Part shown: piece after piece, positions 38,460-52,800 of the stretch
Numbering within the stretch: position 1 is the stretch's first letter
Layout of the letters: every line of letters starts with the position of its first letter
NCBI GenBank assembly: GCA_963969395.1
Contig: OZ017797.1
Coordinates: 31,496,001-31,560,000, forward strand
Origin: Pseudoscleropodium purum
Lineage: Eukaryota; Streptophyta; Bryopsida; Hypnales; Brachytheciaceae
Reading direction: 5' to 3'
Length of the DNA stretch: 64,000 nt
Made by a program: the position numbers and the translations under genes
The notes under the pieces: model-generated
The model's input: the letters and a program-made list of their open reading frames with translations, nothing else
What the model was told of the DNA's origin: nothing
The model's database searches: none

Positions 38460-39590
38460 CATTTGTATTTTTATCACCAATGTTTGAATTTATATTTGGA
38501 CTTTGAAACTACATATTCCTCTGGTGTGTGTGTGTCAAAAAATTAAAAAATGATCATTTCATAATAAAGAATAGATTTTTCCATTTATCCCCTCCCAAAA
38601 AATTATCTTCCCATAGAATGCTCATTGAATTACTCTCATAAGTAATGCCACAAACAAAAGGAGAAAAATCCACAATACTACTAGTGAGGATGCAAAACTA
38701 GTATCACCTACAAAATTAATGTTCACAATGTGAACTTCAAATAATTATTTGTCTTAGTGCAAAAATGAAATTGTATTTAGATGCAACTTCCACTAACTTG
38801 CCTTTCAAAGAAAATCTACCAAAAATTATTTTTGGAAGCTAGCAAAATAAGGGATGATCTGAGGATAACTAATGGTTTCAGATTGTGCAAACCGATTAAG
38901 ATGTGAATGCAAGAACTACATTCCTTCCTTTCAAAGGGTGGAACCAATCATACAATATCAAAATCATATTTGTGATTGATAATAATATTTAGTGCATTGG
39001 GAGAAAGAGTGCTAATCACCATGATAGAATCAAGGTAATTAGTAATGTTGGTAGAATTTGGCACTTGTTGATCTAGAGTTCAAATGCCTCGTAGTTAATC
39101 CTTCATCGCTGTAGGGATTAATTCCATCCACGTAGAATTTAAAGAAGTGATGTATAGTTCACAAATGGTGTCAATACTCAAAAGATGAACCACTAGTGAG
39201 TGATAATTTAACCACCCACACATGGGCCTTATAGTTCAACTTGGGAGAAAATATTGGAATTTTTTATTTACCACCCATGATAAAATTTGGATATTTTAAA
39301 TTAAATGCCCCAAATTAGCTAGGACAAGTAAAAATAGAGGACAATTTTTACATTTACCTTTGGCTAGGGCAATATTAAGGGGGTCAGTCTTCCCTAGCAA
39401 CCCCCTTTTTTTTGCACCTAGGGGCCAAATTCAATTGTACCATTTCAAAATAAATGTCTACTATTCATGAAATAAAAACAATCTTTTTTTGCTAGAAATT
39501 TTCCATTTCTAATAAAAATGTGGATGAAGACACCAAATTTAGATGAAAGAGTGCATGAATATGATTGAATAAGTGTTTTTTTGGTCAAAA

Positions 39591-40115
39591 AAGATGGATA
39601 ATATAGAAATACAATGCTGTACCAAATTGTAACAGATTGCCATCCTGGCACTTTCTCAGTGCAACTACCAAGAGACACAGTTTACAGGCAAAAAAATCTG
39701 GCCTCGAAATGTGTCTACTTTATACAGATATTGAAGTACAAAAAAATTCACAGAAGGATTGGTTGCTTCTCTGAACAGAAGAGTCATATTTACAGTAATT
39801 GCTCTCCAACAATGCGTCCTTGGAGGTTCACTTGACAAAACGTGAAAATGTCTTCAACAATTTGGAAGCGCGATCTTGTCTTCCACAGAATGCAATCCAC
39901 CTGGTCTCGATACCGCAGGATCTTCCCCCTTTGCCACCGTATCCAGGAAATTAGTACCAATTCAAATGTATCCGTTGTTGAAAATCAGACTGAAAGAGGA
40001 TCAGCCTAATGCTTGAACAATGGGTCAAGAATCTTAAACGCCTGAGGATCTGACGTGTGCGCTATAATCATTCCAGGCATTTAGCTTAAGAGGCTCAATG
40101 TCTTCAGCTTCTTAA
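39591..40115 (-). other. Probable 3' untranslated region of the F-box/SNF2 gene
   Basis: Base composition rises sharply from the desert at about 39600 to gene-like values and joins the stop codon at 40118-40116. No exon continues past the stop. Plus-strand frames here show no family resemblance. Confidence 0.5.
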
Positions 40116-43100
40116 TCAGTCAGAAGCTGAACTTGTTCGTACGAAGTTCAAATTGGTCAGGCAGCTATTCTCCAGCGAATAATTTGCTTTGCCACTTGAA
40201 TCATGTCCATCTCTGAGTCGCCCCTTGCCAGATGGATCCTGAAGCCCACAATAAAGTCCTCAACGTCAGATTTTCAAGTAACTCTTTACACGAAAATAGA
40301 CCTTAATACAAATTGAAAAGCAGTAACACTTGGCAAACGATGAATACAATTTACAATTAGAGGTAGAAAATTACTTGGAGAAATTCTAGCATCTGCTGCT
40401 CGATTGTACCACTCATGGCAAGCGTCTCGACAAGAACGGGGCGAATAGCACCCATCCGATGGGCTCTACTCACAACCTGCTCTTCCACGCTGTAACAAAA
40501 CGAGTAGACATACAATCAGCACATAATCGATTCGTACTTGTGCATACCTTGGTATAGTAGGATGGACACGTCAGAACAACTGTCATAAACAACACCGGTT
40601 AATTTTAAGGAGATTAATAGGAATCTGAGATAAACTTCACCACCCACAAACTTTAGGGACTGCTGAAACTTGCAGCGGTATAAATATTGAGACCCTTCTC
40701 CCTTACGAGAGGCTCAAATCACGCTAATATTCATGTGAATTTGACTACAGTAGATAAAAAATTCCTCACCTGCCATCCCAGATGGGTTCCATCAGGTAGA
40801 CGTGAGTTACAAAGCTCAAATCCAAACCAAGAGAAGCACTTGCGTCCATCACCAACACTGTACATCCACGGTCGTTTTGGAAAGTGACCAGCGATTTCAT
40901 CTGCATCATAGCACGAACACGGTTCACAAACATACAATTTTGTGACACGAACCCCTTCTCTGTTTTAAAGATGAGGAAGGGTCAAGAGATGACAGATTAT
41001 TACACTACAATGCTCTCGTCGTCAACGACGGCTTTCCATCCACAATCTGCCTTGAAGAACTGAATGTATGAGAGAGAGGAAGACGTTAATCTCCTGATTC
41101 CCGGAGGCACGGACTGACAACAGGGTAACCGGCAAATTCTGACAAACGTACAACATGAAAAGGAATTACAGCTGATTCGAAATTTCAGAAACACAAAGAA
41201 ATGTTCCTGAGCTGATCTGGCTCCAACGTACCCTATTCGTTGAATGCATCGGGCTGTACATACCAACATGCTGAATCCCAGCTCCTTTCAACTGCATAAG
41301 TATCAACAATCAGGTAACACATCTACAAGAAGCCATGTACAAGAGATAGTAAGTCACTCTAGAACGGCACGTTAATCATCATCTCACTGGAGCAGAAAAA
41401 AAATAAACATTTTTCAAATATCTATCGATAATACTCGGCCTACGCAACAACTGACAAGAATTGGCATCACCAACTGGTAATAAAGACTCAGAAAGGGAAT
41501 CTTCAAGATGCCCAACCTGTTCCTCTATCACATTTATGTGTTCCAGAAACTGAGAGAAGACAATCGCCTTGTATGGTAGTGAACATGAAATGTTATGCGA
41601 ATAGGTCTGCCACGTTGTAGACAAGTACCCATCAACTTTGGCCTCGGACAACGCGCCTGACGAATATTGCTGCATCAGATTGTTATCCTGAATAACTTTC
41701 AGTTGGTTCACCAAATAAGCAACCTTACTACTGGAAGTAGCGTGCCAATCAGGGTCCCAATCGTCCTGTCACACACAACCAAACCTAAGCAATCGATGAA
41801 GACGAAGGTTCAAGTATTTGACGCATCAAACAAAGCAAGCGTATCATGCTTTCTGTAGATTCAACTGATGCGCATTGGATTTCATATTTGTAGCCTTGAA
41901 ATGAAAATGAGATGTCTTATTGTTACCTGAGCGTATGATGGTTGCAACTCAATAAGGTCCTGCGGCACCGGCCACTTTGGTGTTGGGTTTTCAGGGCGGG
42001 CCAACTCAGCAGGACTTTGCATCTTATACGGATGACCACAGGCAGACATTGTGCACTTCTCACAATCCATAGCTACACATGACAAGCAGAGCAAGTGGCA
42101 GCACGGTGTAATGATGGGTAACCTGCACCACATCCGGCATCTGCAAACGGAAAAAACAAGAAACCCATCAAGCACTGATAGCAGTGTCTATACAGGAGGA
42201 TGTAATTGTCACCATGTCAACATGCTGAGGTCATAGGCTGAGGCTTCACCCACCTATCACAATTGTCTCCATAAATCAGAGCGTTCTTAATCTTGAAAAA
42301 CAATTCTGATGCACGGGTCAAACCATAATCCGACACGAGAAGGTCCATTGTCTCATGAACGTCTTCACCGGACATGCCAACCTTGATATGACCTGCTACA
42401 CAACACGACAATCGTGTATTCCGCAAAGTCGTGCTTCTGAATTTCCACTGCTTGGGGTTGAGAAGAGACTCTACATGAGACGGATCCCTCCAATCCGCGA
42501 GCAGAATGTTCCTCTGAACTGTCACTACCAGTTCATTATAAGTGGCAGCATGTGCCTCTGTGAAATTTAGAAGTGTAACCTTCCGAATGCAAGGTGGAAT
42601 TGTGCACAGATCTGCCTTCCTTGAACTGATCATTGTCCTATGAAGCAGCTGCACGAGGCGGGAGCGTCCCTCCTCACAACCCGCCTCAAATGGTCGCAAA
42701 ATAGCATTGTCCCACAGCTTCTGTTGCTTGCTGTAAAGACCTTCGTGCAGGAATTCCAACATAGGTCGAAGATACGCAGCTTGGCTGCTGGGAGTATTAG
42801 GGGTTGGCGTCCCAGTTAAAATCCAACGACGTGTCGCATGCAAGGATATCGCCATTTGTAATTTATTGGTCAGGCTAAGACTTGCTCCCAATGTGTGACC
42901 TTCATCCAACATAATACGCAGCCAATGAATGCGCATAAGCACAGAGTTCTCCCGAATGCTCCACTCACTGCTGAGCCGGTGAAAGGTAGTTATTACAATA
43001 TCATAGTCCCAAGCCAAGATATGTGCAGGAGCTGGTTTCTTATGATCTGTCCAAACATAAACACGCAGCTGGCCTGGAGTGGTATGTTTTGCAATTTGGT

Positions 43101-46100
43101 ACCTCCAATGCTCCACCAAGCTCTGTGTAACCACAATCAACGTTGCTCTTGACAGGTACATACGAGTTGCATCATCCCTGGGCTTACGTGCAGCTTCCCT
43201 TAATGCAACAGTATCGAAGACCAAACCATCGAGACCTTTCGGATAAAACCATTTAACAGCTCCCTTTTTGGGTTTCTTATTTACAAGGCCAAAAAGCGTA
43301 AAGAGCGTGTTGCAACAGCTGTTCTCGGCCATGAACGCCTCCCCTCTGGCTTCTCGAGGGACAGCCAAACCTACTGTGGCCAACTTGGCTAGATGGTCAC
43401 TCTTAAGATTTGCCAGCCACATGACAGGTCGCCTAGCACCTTCAGCATACAAGTGCGCATTTTCTTTCAACACGTTTGCAAAGAACGCCACGTTTTGTGT
43501 CTGTCCTGGATTAGTTCCATGCTTGTAAAAACCTGCCAAGCTCTTCACACTTGTATCGGGGTCGGCTTCTTGAGGTACTGAGCACTTTTGATACAAGGAA
43601 TCCGGATTCAAGTTACAAAACCAAGCGACGTCATCCTTCGGAGTGATAGCTCCAGAAGGTAACTTTCGCCACTTGAAGCATGCATCACACTGAGCCCAGT
43701 TCTCTTCTTCATAAATCCAATTTGTAGCCGGTTCTTTACTCCTGACGCATTTCTCACCGACAGCATCAGATAATGAACCGCTCGATGTTGAAGCAGATGG
43801 AGTGGTGACCGCTTCTGCTGCAATCGGTGGTCCCAATGCAGAACCAATTCCTGAAGAAATCTTTGGATCCCACGATTGCTTCCCCTTTCGAGTCCTCTTC
43901 GCATCCGCGATGATGTCAACCAGAAAGTGATTCTCCGAAGCCATTTCAAAACTTTCACCAAGCTTACGCTTAACCCTAATTGAACACCTCGTCGATTTAG
44001 GGTTTGATTTGGCAGGTAACGACCTAAATTGTATTCGTGATAACCTCGTCGACCGCGAGGCAGCAAGTAAAGAATCCTGCGTCATACTTTCAATAGCCAA
44101 GCCTGGTTCGTTCCTCTGTCTGCATTCACCTTCGGGGATAGGTAAGGACGATGGGGTCGCTGGATTATTAGCAGACATATCTGGGGTTGTTACTTTGTCG
44201 GACTCCCAGGAATACTCTTGATTTCTGCGAGCTTTCAATAACATTGACCGCTTCAAAGCTGAACCACCCATAAGTGAGGAACTTAAATTTACTTCATAGT
44301 ATCCCATTTTTTCACCCGGTCCTCGAGGAACCCAACATACTTCAGTATTCGATGGAGCATCAGCACTCGCACCTTGTGTCTTTAAGATGAGAGATAGGGC
44401 GGTGACAGTTTTTCCCAACCCAGGCTCATCACAAAACAGTCCTCCGAGAAAGTCTTGAACCTCTACAGGTGTTTCCGGAGATAATTCACCTGAAACAGCA
44501 TCAAAGAAGAACGGAAACCCATCTTCTGTCTCCAGTTTTTTGTAAAGTGGATGCGCCAATACCTACAAGCAACCAGATGTTCATACAAATGATGACAGTC
44601 ACATGAAATCAAAGCGAACTCATCATTACCGACATCAAATTTTTTCCGTCAAAATCTGAAGGACCACTCCTACAAGAGTAAAACTCTCTTTATCGTGCAG
44701 TCAAAGAGATCACATCAGAACGCCCTAAGAAACTTGTACAGCTGAGCTGCACCAATCTCTGCCAGACAATCTCTCATGCGCTTCAAACAGATATACCGAT
44801 ATCACAAAGCTAGCAAACCGACCGCCAACTAGCAACTCTCATCAAACTTCGACTGTGCTGACTTGCTACGGGTAAAGGTGATGCAAAAGATTCTCAAGGG
44901 AATCACGAAGTTCAGGTTAATAAGTGTAGTCTCTCAACTCACAAGAAATCAAATTTTTATGCCACAGGTCTAACTCATTACCCCTGGTCTGTTTTCCCGT
45001 TGCAGCATCCAGCGTACTGCAGCTTGTTGGTGTGGGAAAAGTCGTAGATGCATGCAAGGCATAATTGACACTGCCATCAAACGTGTATACCGACAAACTG
45101 CTGCCACGTTATGAAGATCCTTAGGAAGCAGACGACTGAAGGTTGACGTGATAATCTCATCAGGGACATCCCAAATGCCCGTTTGACCATCCTTCACGTC
45201 TTCGTCCCGAAGAAGCTTTAGACCTTCAGGTCTGTCCTCGCTTTTGTAGGTGGGCAGTGATTTAAACAGCAAATGAAGGTCAAAGCGCGCCCTCATTGAC
45301 TCAGACATCGCTTGATGCACTTTGCAACCGAGCACATGGCACCCGCCTTGTTCCCAGACGTTGTCTGACATGATAATTTCTTCGCCAGACTTTAGCTTCA
45401 TGAGAAACATCCTCCGCTTCTCCCAATCACAACTGCATGCATCGAAGGAATTCATTCAGAGTTCACCAACTTCGGATAACCTCCAGATTGACAGCATAGA
45501 CTTACAAAATGCGGTAGAGTCGTGGTATTTTAATAGCTAAGGTCGCTTCGTCTGATATAAAGCCAGACGATTGAAGGTCTAAAAACATTGTGCATAGATA
45601 ATAAATAAATGCTACCATACAACATCTCTTCTATATCAGCGAGACGGTTCCAAAAATTTGTGTTTGCCAGCAATCCTGTATTGTATTCAAGATACAATAA
45701 CCCTGAAGCGGTTAACTAATTCAATTTTGTCAATTCAGTACCCAAAGCATGGATTGTCTATCCGTCCTTGGTTCTTGTGCTACATGATAGTGAAGGTTTC
45801 CAGATGTATTTCGGACTATTCTATGATCAATAAATTATAAGTACGTCCAGCTAAAGAACCACAGATCTTTTACCTCAAAAGATGACATTCAAAATAATAT
45901 TTGAGGATTAATTCATTAAGACTGAAAAAACATATAATTTTTATTCTATTAACAAAAACATTGCCACAAATTTAAATAAAATATTTTCGATATAAGAGAC
46001 GATTTAATCAAATTTTAAGGGAATTTCAAATTATTACTTTTAGGTTCACTTTAAAATACTGGTGTAAACATGCAGATGTAACCTAAGATACAAACTCTAC

Positions 46101-46910
46101 GATTATTGTTCACAAATCAATAATAAATTATACCTCACGGGTCCAAATTACCAATTATCAGATCAATGAATGACTCAGGGTTTTAAAAGTTCTTCTTTGA
46201 TATCCTCCAAACAAGACTCGACACTCAATGATCACTGACCTCAAGTGCGATAAAGCAGCAGCAGCAGCGGCACCAGACTTCCAAAAACCAGTTCCCATCC
46301 AAGCAGAAGGAGGCAGATACAGGTCCAGCATTGCAAGCACTCGAATCTCATCAGCCTTGCGCGCAACAGTGAGGATGCGCCCCTGCACTCTAGCGTTGTT
46401 TTTAGTACTTAGCCATTGCATCTGATGCAAGAAACCTTCCCTGCTCCCATTCCCACTCGCACGTTTTCGCTTGCCGCCACTTCCTACTCCTGCTGCAGCA
46501 CTTGGCATAACTTCTGCAGGCACCTCATCAAAAACGAGCTTACTGTCTCTCAAATTTTCACCACAAGTAATTTGCGGCGAATACGAAACCACACTGCCCT
46601 TGGCAATTTCTCTCCCCGATTCCAAATTGTGACCTCTCTCTTCGTCAACCAGCACATCTTCAGCTACCAGTGGCCGCAGGTACAATCCCGACTCTCCCAC
46701 GCGAACGTGCACGTCCAAGCCCCTTCCTTGCAGGCTGCATTCCGCCCCGACCAACTGATCCAAATCCGAACTATCCTCGTCACCACGTCTCCCAAACCCT
46801 GCCAATTCCCCCCGCAAGTCATCACGCCTCACTTTCACCACCACAACCGCGAAGCCGCACAGTCGATACATCCGACTCCGCAGAACGTCCTCCGACTCAG
46901 CTCGGGCCAT
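40116..46910 (-). CDS. F-box / CW zinc finger / SNF2 helicase / RING protein
   Basis: Nine exons: 46910-46240, 45432-44982, 44562-42254, 42140-41927, 41765-41517, 41291-41232, 40900-40770, 40489-40375, 40238-40116; 1440 aa. It corresponds to Arabidopsis At3g54460. Order: N-terminal domain ending MLDLYLPPSAW…LSHLS; F-box (about 311-350, GIWDVPDEIITSTFSRLLPK); then SNF2 ATPase with Walker A DEPGLGKT (about 419-426) interrupted by an insert holding a CW finger (QCDACFKWRKLP, WFCNLNPD, KCSVP). Motif II is DEGH, motif III LTGTPTPN. A RING-like cluster follows (CDRCRMWCRLP, PCCHLLCLSC, CEKC), then the helicase C lobe (AIVFSQFLEH, LVMDASASLGLDLS, SRAHRMGAIRP). CW domains read histone H3K4 methylation and F-box/RING modules serve ubiquitin ligases, so a nuclear chromatin-linked ligase/translocase is likely; no substrate is known to me. 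Exon 3 (2309 bp) is unusually long. Confidence 0.93.
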
Positions 46911-48730
46911 CGCTCCAGAAAAAACAAACCCACCGGACACAGACACCTGCCGCTACGATTGCTCCTTCCTCGCTGATTTCACGAAACGGCAAGCGTCATC
47001 TCGACGACTCACAATCAACCACAGTGGCCTTCATCATCCCCTGTCAATCCCAGCCTCCGACGCAATGCGCCACGGGGGTGATCCTCCTCACAAACCATCG
47101 CTCCCTAATCGCTCCCAAGCCTCACACAATCTATTAAAATCCAAAAACAAAATTTTGCCAGCAACAGCATCGCGAAATTTAACAATTCACGGACAATATA
47201 TATACACAACCAAATTCTGACGAAGCTAAACCCCTCGCCGAACGCAGAAGCAGGAGCGCCACAGCTCGTTGCGCTTTGCAGTTGGTCCTTAGGGTTCCGC
47301 GTCACGAAGAGCGTCGGTAACTGTCTACGGCCATCCAAAACCATACGTACATACCCCTATATACATGATAAAAATAGAAATACGTATCCAATATAAAGTA
47401 AAAATACCAAGTATCGTACTCCAAGCGTTGGTGTCTCTCTACAGATAATGAACTGCATCCCGTACATACGATAGTACACATACGATATCCATATGATGCT
47501 TCAGTATTAATATAACATACGGATACGCAAACTAAGGTGTCCTGTAAAAATCAAATGAACAGGCTGGGTACATTTCAGCAAGTGAAAATGTAAAATCTAC
47601 CGTTGGAAAATCTAGCTCTTATTGGACAAATGCCGACCTATCAAAGCCCTGCCTGCCTCGCTGCATCGGGGGTGACGCACTGAATTATTGTCTAAGTTGT
47701 CTCTTCCTATAATTTAGGTTCTCAGTTCTTTCTTTATTCCACTTGGTGTTCATACAGTGGGGCCCACTCACGGAGAAGAAATAATATTGTAGGGAACTTA
47801 AAGCTGTTGGAGTCAGTTCAAAGTGTTTGAAAAGACATGGAGTGTTTGATTGAATTAAATTAAAAAAATTCCAAGTTTGGATTGAAATCGTTGTTCAAAT
47901 GTTTGACTTTGCACAAATAGTATATATATTTGAAGTGCAAAGACTTCTTATATACATTGTTAAGATACCAGAAGTCAGGATCATTTTCTTCAATTTGAGG
48001 AGAGAGGTAACTTGATTGTTTGTGACTATGACTTTGAGTTGTTGACATTCAAAAAAGCGCACAATGGAGAAAGAAGAATAAAATCCGAAGAAATTGTTAT
48101 GTGTTGAATGTAGGCTAATTAAAGAAGGCTTGGAAAGAAAAAAAAAAGGAAATTGTCATGTGTTGAATGTAGGTCAATTTAAAAGGGTTAACATAAAGAG
48201 GGGTTTCAAAACTATCATCTAATAAAATATAGTGAAAGCAATTTCGTACCCCTGTTTTATTTATTTATTTTTAACAAATGGAAGAAACACGTACCCCTAT
48301 TTCACTTGTCCAGCTGGGCAAAATTAATTTTGGACTTGGACACGCTGTGCTGATCTCCATCCCCTCTTCAGGCGGGGGTGACCGTGAGATACCAATTAGT
48401 GTAGTTCGGTAAGAATTACTGTGGGTCCCAGAAGCAGTCTAGTTCTGCTTTGCAGCAGAAAGCCCCCCACGCCTGCGACGTTTGTTCAGCTTAGCAGCTC
48501 GTCATCTCCGTCGTCCTCCGTCGTCCCTTGGTGCGCTCTGCCAATCTTTTTCTGCAATCTCTGCAATCTCCTCAGTCTGTGCACTGCTGCGGTGGTTGCG
48601 ATCACCTATTGCTGATCGCTAAGCTTCACATTGATCGAGGATCTCAGTGAAGTTCCTCTCTCTCTAACCCTACGAGAACCGTCCAACGCGCTCTCGTTTT
48701 GCGAAAATGCCGAAGGCGCTCCTCATCGCT
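46911..48730. promoter_or_regulatory. Divergent intergenic interval
   Basis: Lies between the minus-strand F-box/SNF2 gene and the leader of the plus-strand coiled-coil gene. 46911-47340 is GC-rich and probably the SNF2 leader and proximal promoter; 'tatatata' at 47197-47204 could be a TATA element for the minus strand. 47340-48350 is AT-rich. From 48360 composition rises again toward the leader of the rightward gene. No separate gene seen. Confidence 0.45.
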
Positions 48731-48733
48731 CGC

Positions 48734-49110
48734 AGCTGTTGCTACGGAGTGTAGAGTTCCGATTAGGCTGCTGCGAGGACACGGACTGTCATGCTTGAAT
48801 CATTTTATTATTCTCTCAGGTATGTGTGCGCGTTATCTTGGCCTGTGGTTGCTTGCTTGTAGCTGTTGTGATGGAATGTAGATTCGTGATTAGAATGCTC
48901 TGATGCTGCAAGGACACGGACTGTTATGCTTAAGTCATTTTTTTTCTCTCAGGTATGTGTGCGCGCATTCTCTATTGTATTGTTTGGACTTTGGAGTCGT
49001 TGTTATGAAGTTTAGATTTGTGATTAGGATGCTCGTGCTGCTGTGAGGACAGGGGACTGCCGTGCTTGAATCTCATTTTTGTCCCTCTCAAGTATGTGTG
49101 CGCGCATTCG
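48734..49110 (+). repeat. Triplicated leader segment, each ending in a splice donor
   Basis: Three diverged copies at about 48734-48833, 48860-48970 and 48996-49110. Each reads 'gtagatt.gtgattag.atgct…gctg..aggacacggactgt.atgctt.a.tcatttt' and ends 'ctctcaggtatgtgtgcgcg' (third copy ctctcaagtatgtgtgcgcg). GTATGT is a strong plant 5' splice site, so the unit appears to be an exon end plus intron start, repeated. Confidence 0.75.
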
Positions 49111-49876
49111 GTGGTGTAGAGGTTCTTGTTGAGGTTTGGTTTTTGTCCGTGCTTGTGATAGTGAGGTTGAGGACATTGTAGGAGTTCATTAGGGGAATGA
49201 GAGTATTTTTAACTTGTGGTCGCGATGTTTGATATTGTCATTGGTGTCAACGCTTTGGAGAAGGTCCCCCGGTAGTTGCAGAGTATTTCTGCTTTAGGTG
49301 CGGAAGCTCCACCGGAGACGGGTGAAACGATGTGCGCGTCATGTGACTTTTTATTAGTTTCCGCCATTTGTTTCTGTCATTTGAGCAGTAACGATTTGGC
49401 TATGAGAGGATTACCAATAATGCATTGCGATTTGGTTTAGGATTTTTAGCACTCGTAGTGATTGCTTCTAGATCTTGTTCATAGCGAAACCGAGTCTGTT
49501 GACTGTCGAAAGCTTTCGATGATTACTAAAGTGTGCTCGGCCTGTATTGTACCTTCCTTTACAATGGCGTGGTTGCGTGATCTTGGTAGTTTTCTGCATA
49601 GCCGATCTTGAACTTATTTTCTGTCTTGATCTTGGCGGTATTCTGCATCAATACATTTTTGAATTGCTGTGTCGAGGGACACTTGTTCTGGCTATTAACG
49701 TTTATGGAGCTGAGTGAAACACAGCAGACACCTCTTTATTTCAGCTTTTGTGTATACTTAGAATTGGAGCTGCATTCGATGTTGATGTGGCAGCTTGTTT
49801 GCATTGTTCTTCCTAGCTTTGGATTCTGAATCTCAAACTCTTTGACGAGTAGGAGGAGTTTGCGGTAGTAAACGGT

Positions 49877-52800
49877 ATGGCATACTCAGCAGCACCTGAA
49901 TCCGGAAGAGATTATGGTGGAGCGAACGGTTTTCGGCCTCCGGATGGATACTTCGATGACGGGAATGGGGACCTCCGCAAAAAAAATAGATCAATGGAGC
50001 ATGCTGCAAACGTTGATAGCCCTAATGAGGTTCCCAGTTTTGCAAACTCCTCTTTTAGTAAAAGCAGAATCATATGACATATTTGCAGGCGCTGATTGTA
50101 GGGTTTTTATCCGTTTTTGTTAATGTAATTTGATACTCGAATGGCCATAATGAAAAGCTCTATCATTTTCCACAAAAACAGTTCGCTTGTGCAAGAATTG
50201 GTGAATTTTTATTTAAAAAAAATTTCATTCGTTCAATTCACGAGATGTGGATTGCTGTGGCTTGTTTCAGGTTAAGGAACTCGTGGACATCATAGAAGCA
50301 GCAGAGAACACAATTCGCTCTCAGGTCTTGGTCACTTTGGTTCTCTTTGATCTTGCAGGTCAATGCAACGTTTATTAAGCAGCATGGATTAGGTCTTGAA
50401 CTCAGTAAGATTATTGTATGTAAGAAAGTATCAAATCTGCTCGTTTCATACATGGTATGGAACGTCTAGCACTTTAGTACAGTTGTTACTCTCAAAAGAT
50501 GGAATAGCCAGCGAGTTGAATGGTAATATGGATGGTTTGATATTGATTTCCTGTCGTTCTAATGAAATCTGCAGGTGGAAGAAACGGAACAGTTACGAAT
50601 TGCTTTGCGAGCAGCTGAGTTAGAGCTTCAGACCTCTGTAAGTCGGTTTCTGACCGTTTAGCTGCCGTGGTCATGAAGTTGGGGATGTCAATCTCAGGAT
50701 ACTCGATCTTATTATTTGAGTCTTGATGGTGACAGTTCTCTTCCCAGACAAGGATACCTCATGAATTACGCAAGAACACCGTTTTATGCATGGCAGTGCT
50801 GGTTGCTAGACTTATTTGTCAATATGCTCTCCTTGCAAGAATGGTTTAGGTTGACGTCATTACGTTAATTCTCACAGAAAATCGATCAACAAAAGCAAGG
50901 CGTACACGAGGGGAACAGTTCCTCCCAACCCTTTCATGCACGCAATCAAAGCTCTCAGAGACAGTCAGGATTGGTGCAGCCATATGATTATCAAAACGGG
51001 TCAGCTCAGCTCAATGGGCACAGTAACGGTGGTCGTTATGGAGGATTGAAAAATAGTCAAAGTTTTAGCAAATCAAATGGAGCACTTGCTGCTGACAATG
51101 GGCGCTCCGTCTCCCCTCTTTCGTACGTGATCTGCCTTGAAACATTTATTCACTTTGTAAATTATGCTTGATTCTGGATTAAGTTGAAGACGAGTATCCT
51201 TTTCTACATGCACAGACGGAGGAGATATTCTTTGGCAGACCTTCCAGCAGAGTTACAAGATTCCAACAATCATGGTGGCTATCAACGGTCACAGGTGCTC
51301 ATGTTTATACTGAAGCTCTTTATTCTCGGAAAGAGCTGGAAGAGTACATTGCGATATTGATGCACATACAGTACTTGTTTGCTGAGCTTGAGTACAATTA
51401 TATCATCGTTTGAAGTAGTAAAGAAAGTAGTGTTCATCTTTGACAGCGGTAGTCTGATAAGTTGCACGCCACTACAGGACTCGTACGCTATAGGAAGAAG
51501 AGATTTTTAGTATTTTAATGCTGGGATTGCCACGGCAATATGAAACAGAGATTGTTAAAATTCTGAAAGGGATACACTTGCCTCCTGTTTAATACACAGG
51601 AATTGGTGGTGAGGCCATCAGAGGAGGAAGGGAATCGAGGTGTCTTAAAAGGTCGTCTTGTGGAAGCTTCAGTGAAGGTTCTCTTGCTCCCGTAAACGTT
51701 TCCCCTCAATTATTATTTATGATTGTCTTCTCCTCACGTTGATAAAGGAACTTTCTTTCAGTTGTGAGCGTTCATTCCGGCAACCTTAAGTTGTTTGTTG
51801 TAAGTGCTGCAAAGATAGGGTTGATGACTTGACTGTTTGATGATCGCTCTGCTCAAGTGCCTATCTCTTACCTGACTGCTTCTCTGTCATGTAAGCGCTC
51901 AAGTAGGTGCTTCTTGGTCAAGGGAAAGCATGTGGTCCTCGGGAAATTATCTTGCCTTTTCTGCTTAACCTAAACATGCTCTGCTCACGTGGAATCTTGT
52001 TGGTTTTCGAAATGAAAAATCAGTAATTTTGTGGTGACCTAATGTGGTGTTTCATTGCTATGACTAACAGGAATCTCAACTTGTTAGCGAAAAGAGAATA
52101 CTTGAGCGGCGAGTTGCGGAGCTGCGTCTGGTAAGCACTCCAGTAATTTCTTTATTTCATTTCTGTATCTGGGTTTTATTTGGCTGCTGATAGACTGTCC
52201 TCATTTGTAACACAGGCCTATGATCAGCAGCAGCAGAGCCTGGTCGATGCTGCTTCAAAGGCCTTATCGTATCGACAAAATGTACTTGAAGAAAATATTC
52301 GGCTGACTTATGCACTTCAGGTTCCATCCTCTTGCATCACCTTATGGTCGTTTCTTGGTTCCATCCTGCAAAGGCTTGTCCCATGGAATATTCTAGTTTC
52401 CAAGAGGTATTTGCTTATTACTGAAGACTATGAATGCTCCAGGTTGCAGAGCAAGAGAGGACAACTTATGTGCAAAACCTGATGCCTCTTTTGGCTGAGT
52501 TTGACTTGCAACCTCCTGTTTCGGATGCGCATTCAATGGTTAGCCACATCAAGGTTCGTCAGTAAGATCAGTTGTTATGTCTACTTCTTTATATGTGCTA
52601 TTTATTAGGCTGCAAGGAGAAGCTTTTGCTAGACTTTGTTGCTCTTCTGATGTGGCTTTCTTTCTTGATGTCGTTTTGTCTTTGTCTCACAGATTCTTGT
52701 GCAAAAGTTGCGGTCAGAGCTGGAGCTTTATGAGGTACTTCAGATGGTGTAGAGGTGTTAATGTTTTATGAAGATACTTGCCATGTTTTCTGCATTCAGA

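Larger units (their letters stand above)
24351..39590. other. 15-kb AT-rich gene desert
   Basis: No spliced gene model could be built on either strand. The stretch is strongly AT-rich with long homopolymer runs, and is largely composed of decayed dispersed repeats, some listed separately. The longest open frame, 30597-30211 on the minus strand (128 codons, hydrophobic, no known motif), and the one at 27285-27500 may be transposon relics. Confidence 0.7.

Noticed and set aside
46416..47137. Overlapping plus-strand frames of 155-186 codons
   Set aside because: They are antisense to the first exon and leader of the F-box/SNF2 gene, which matches its family along the minus strand.
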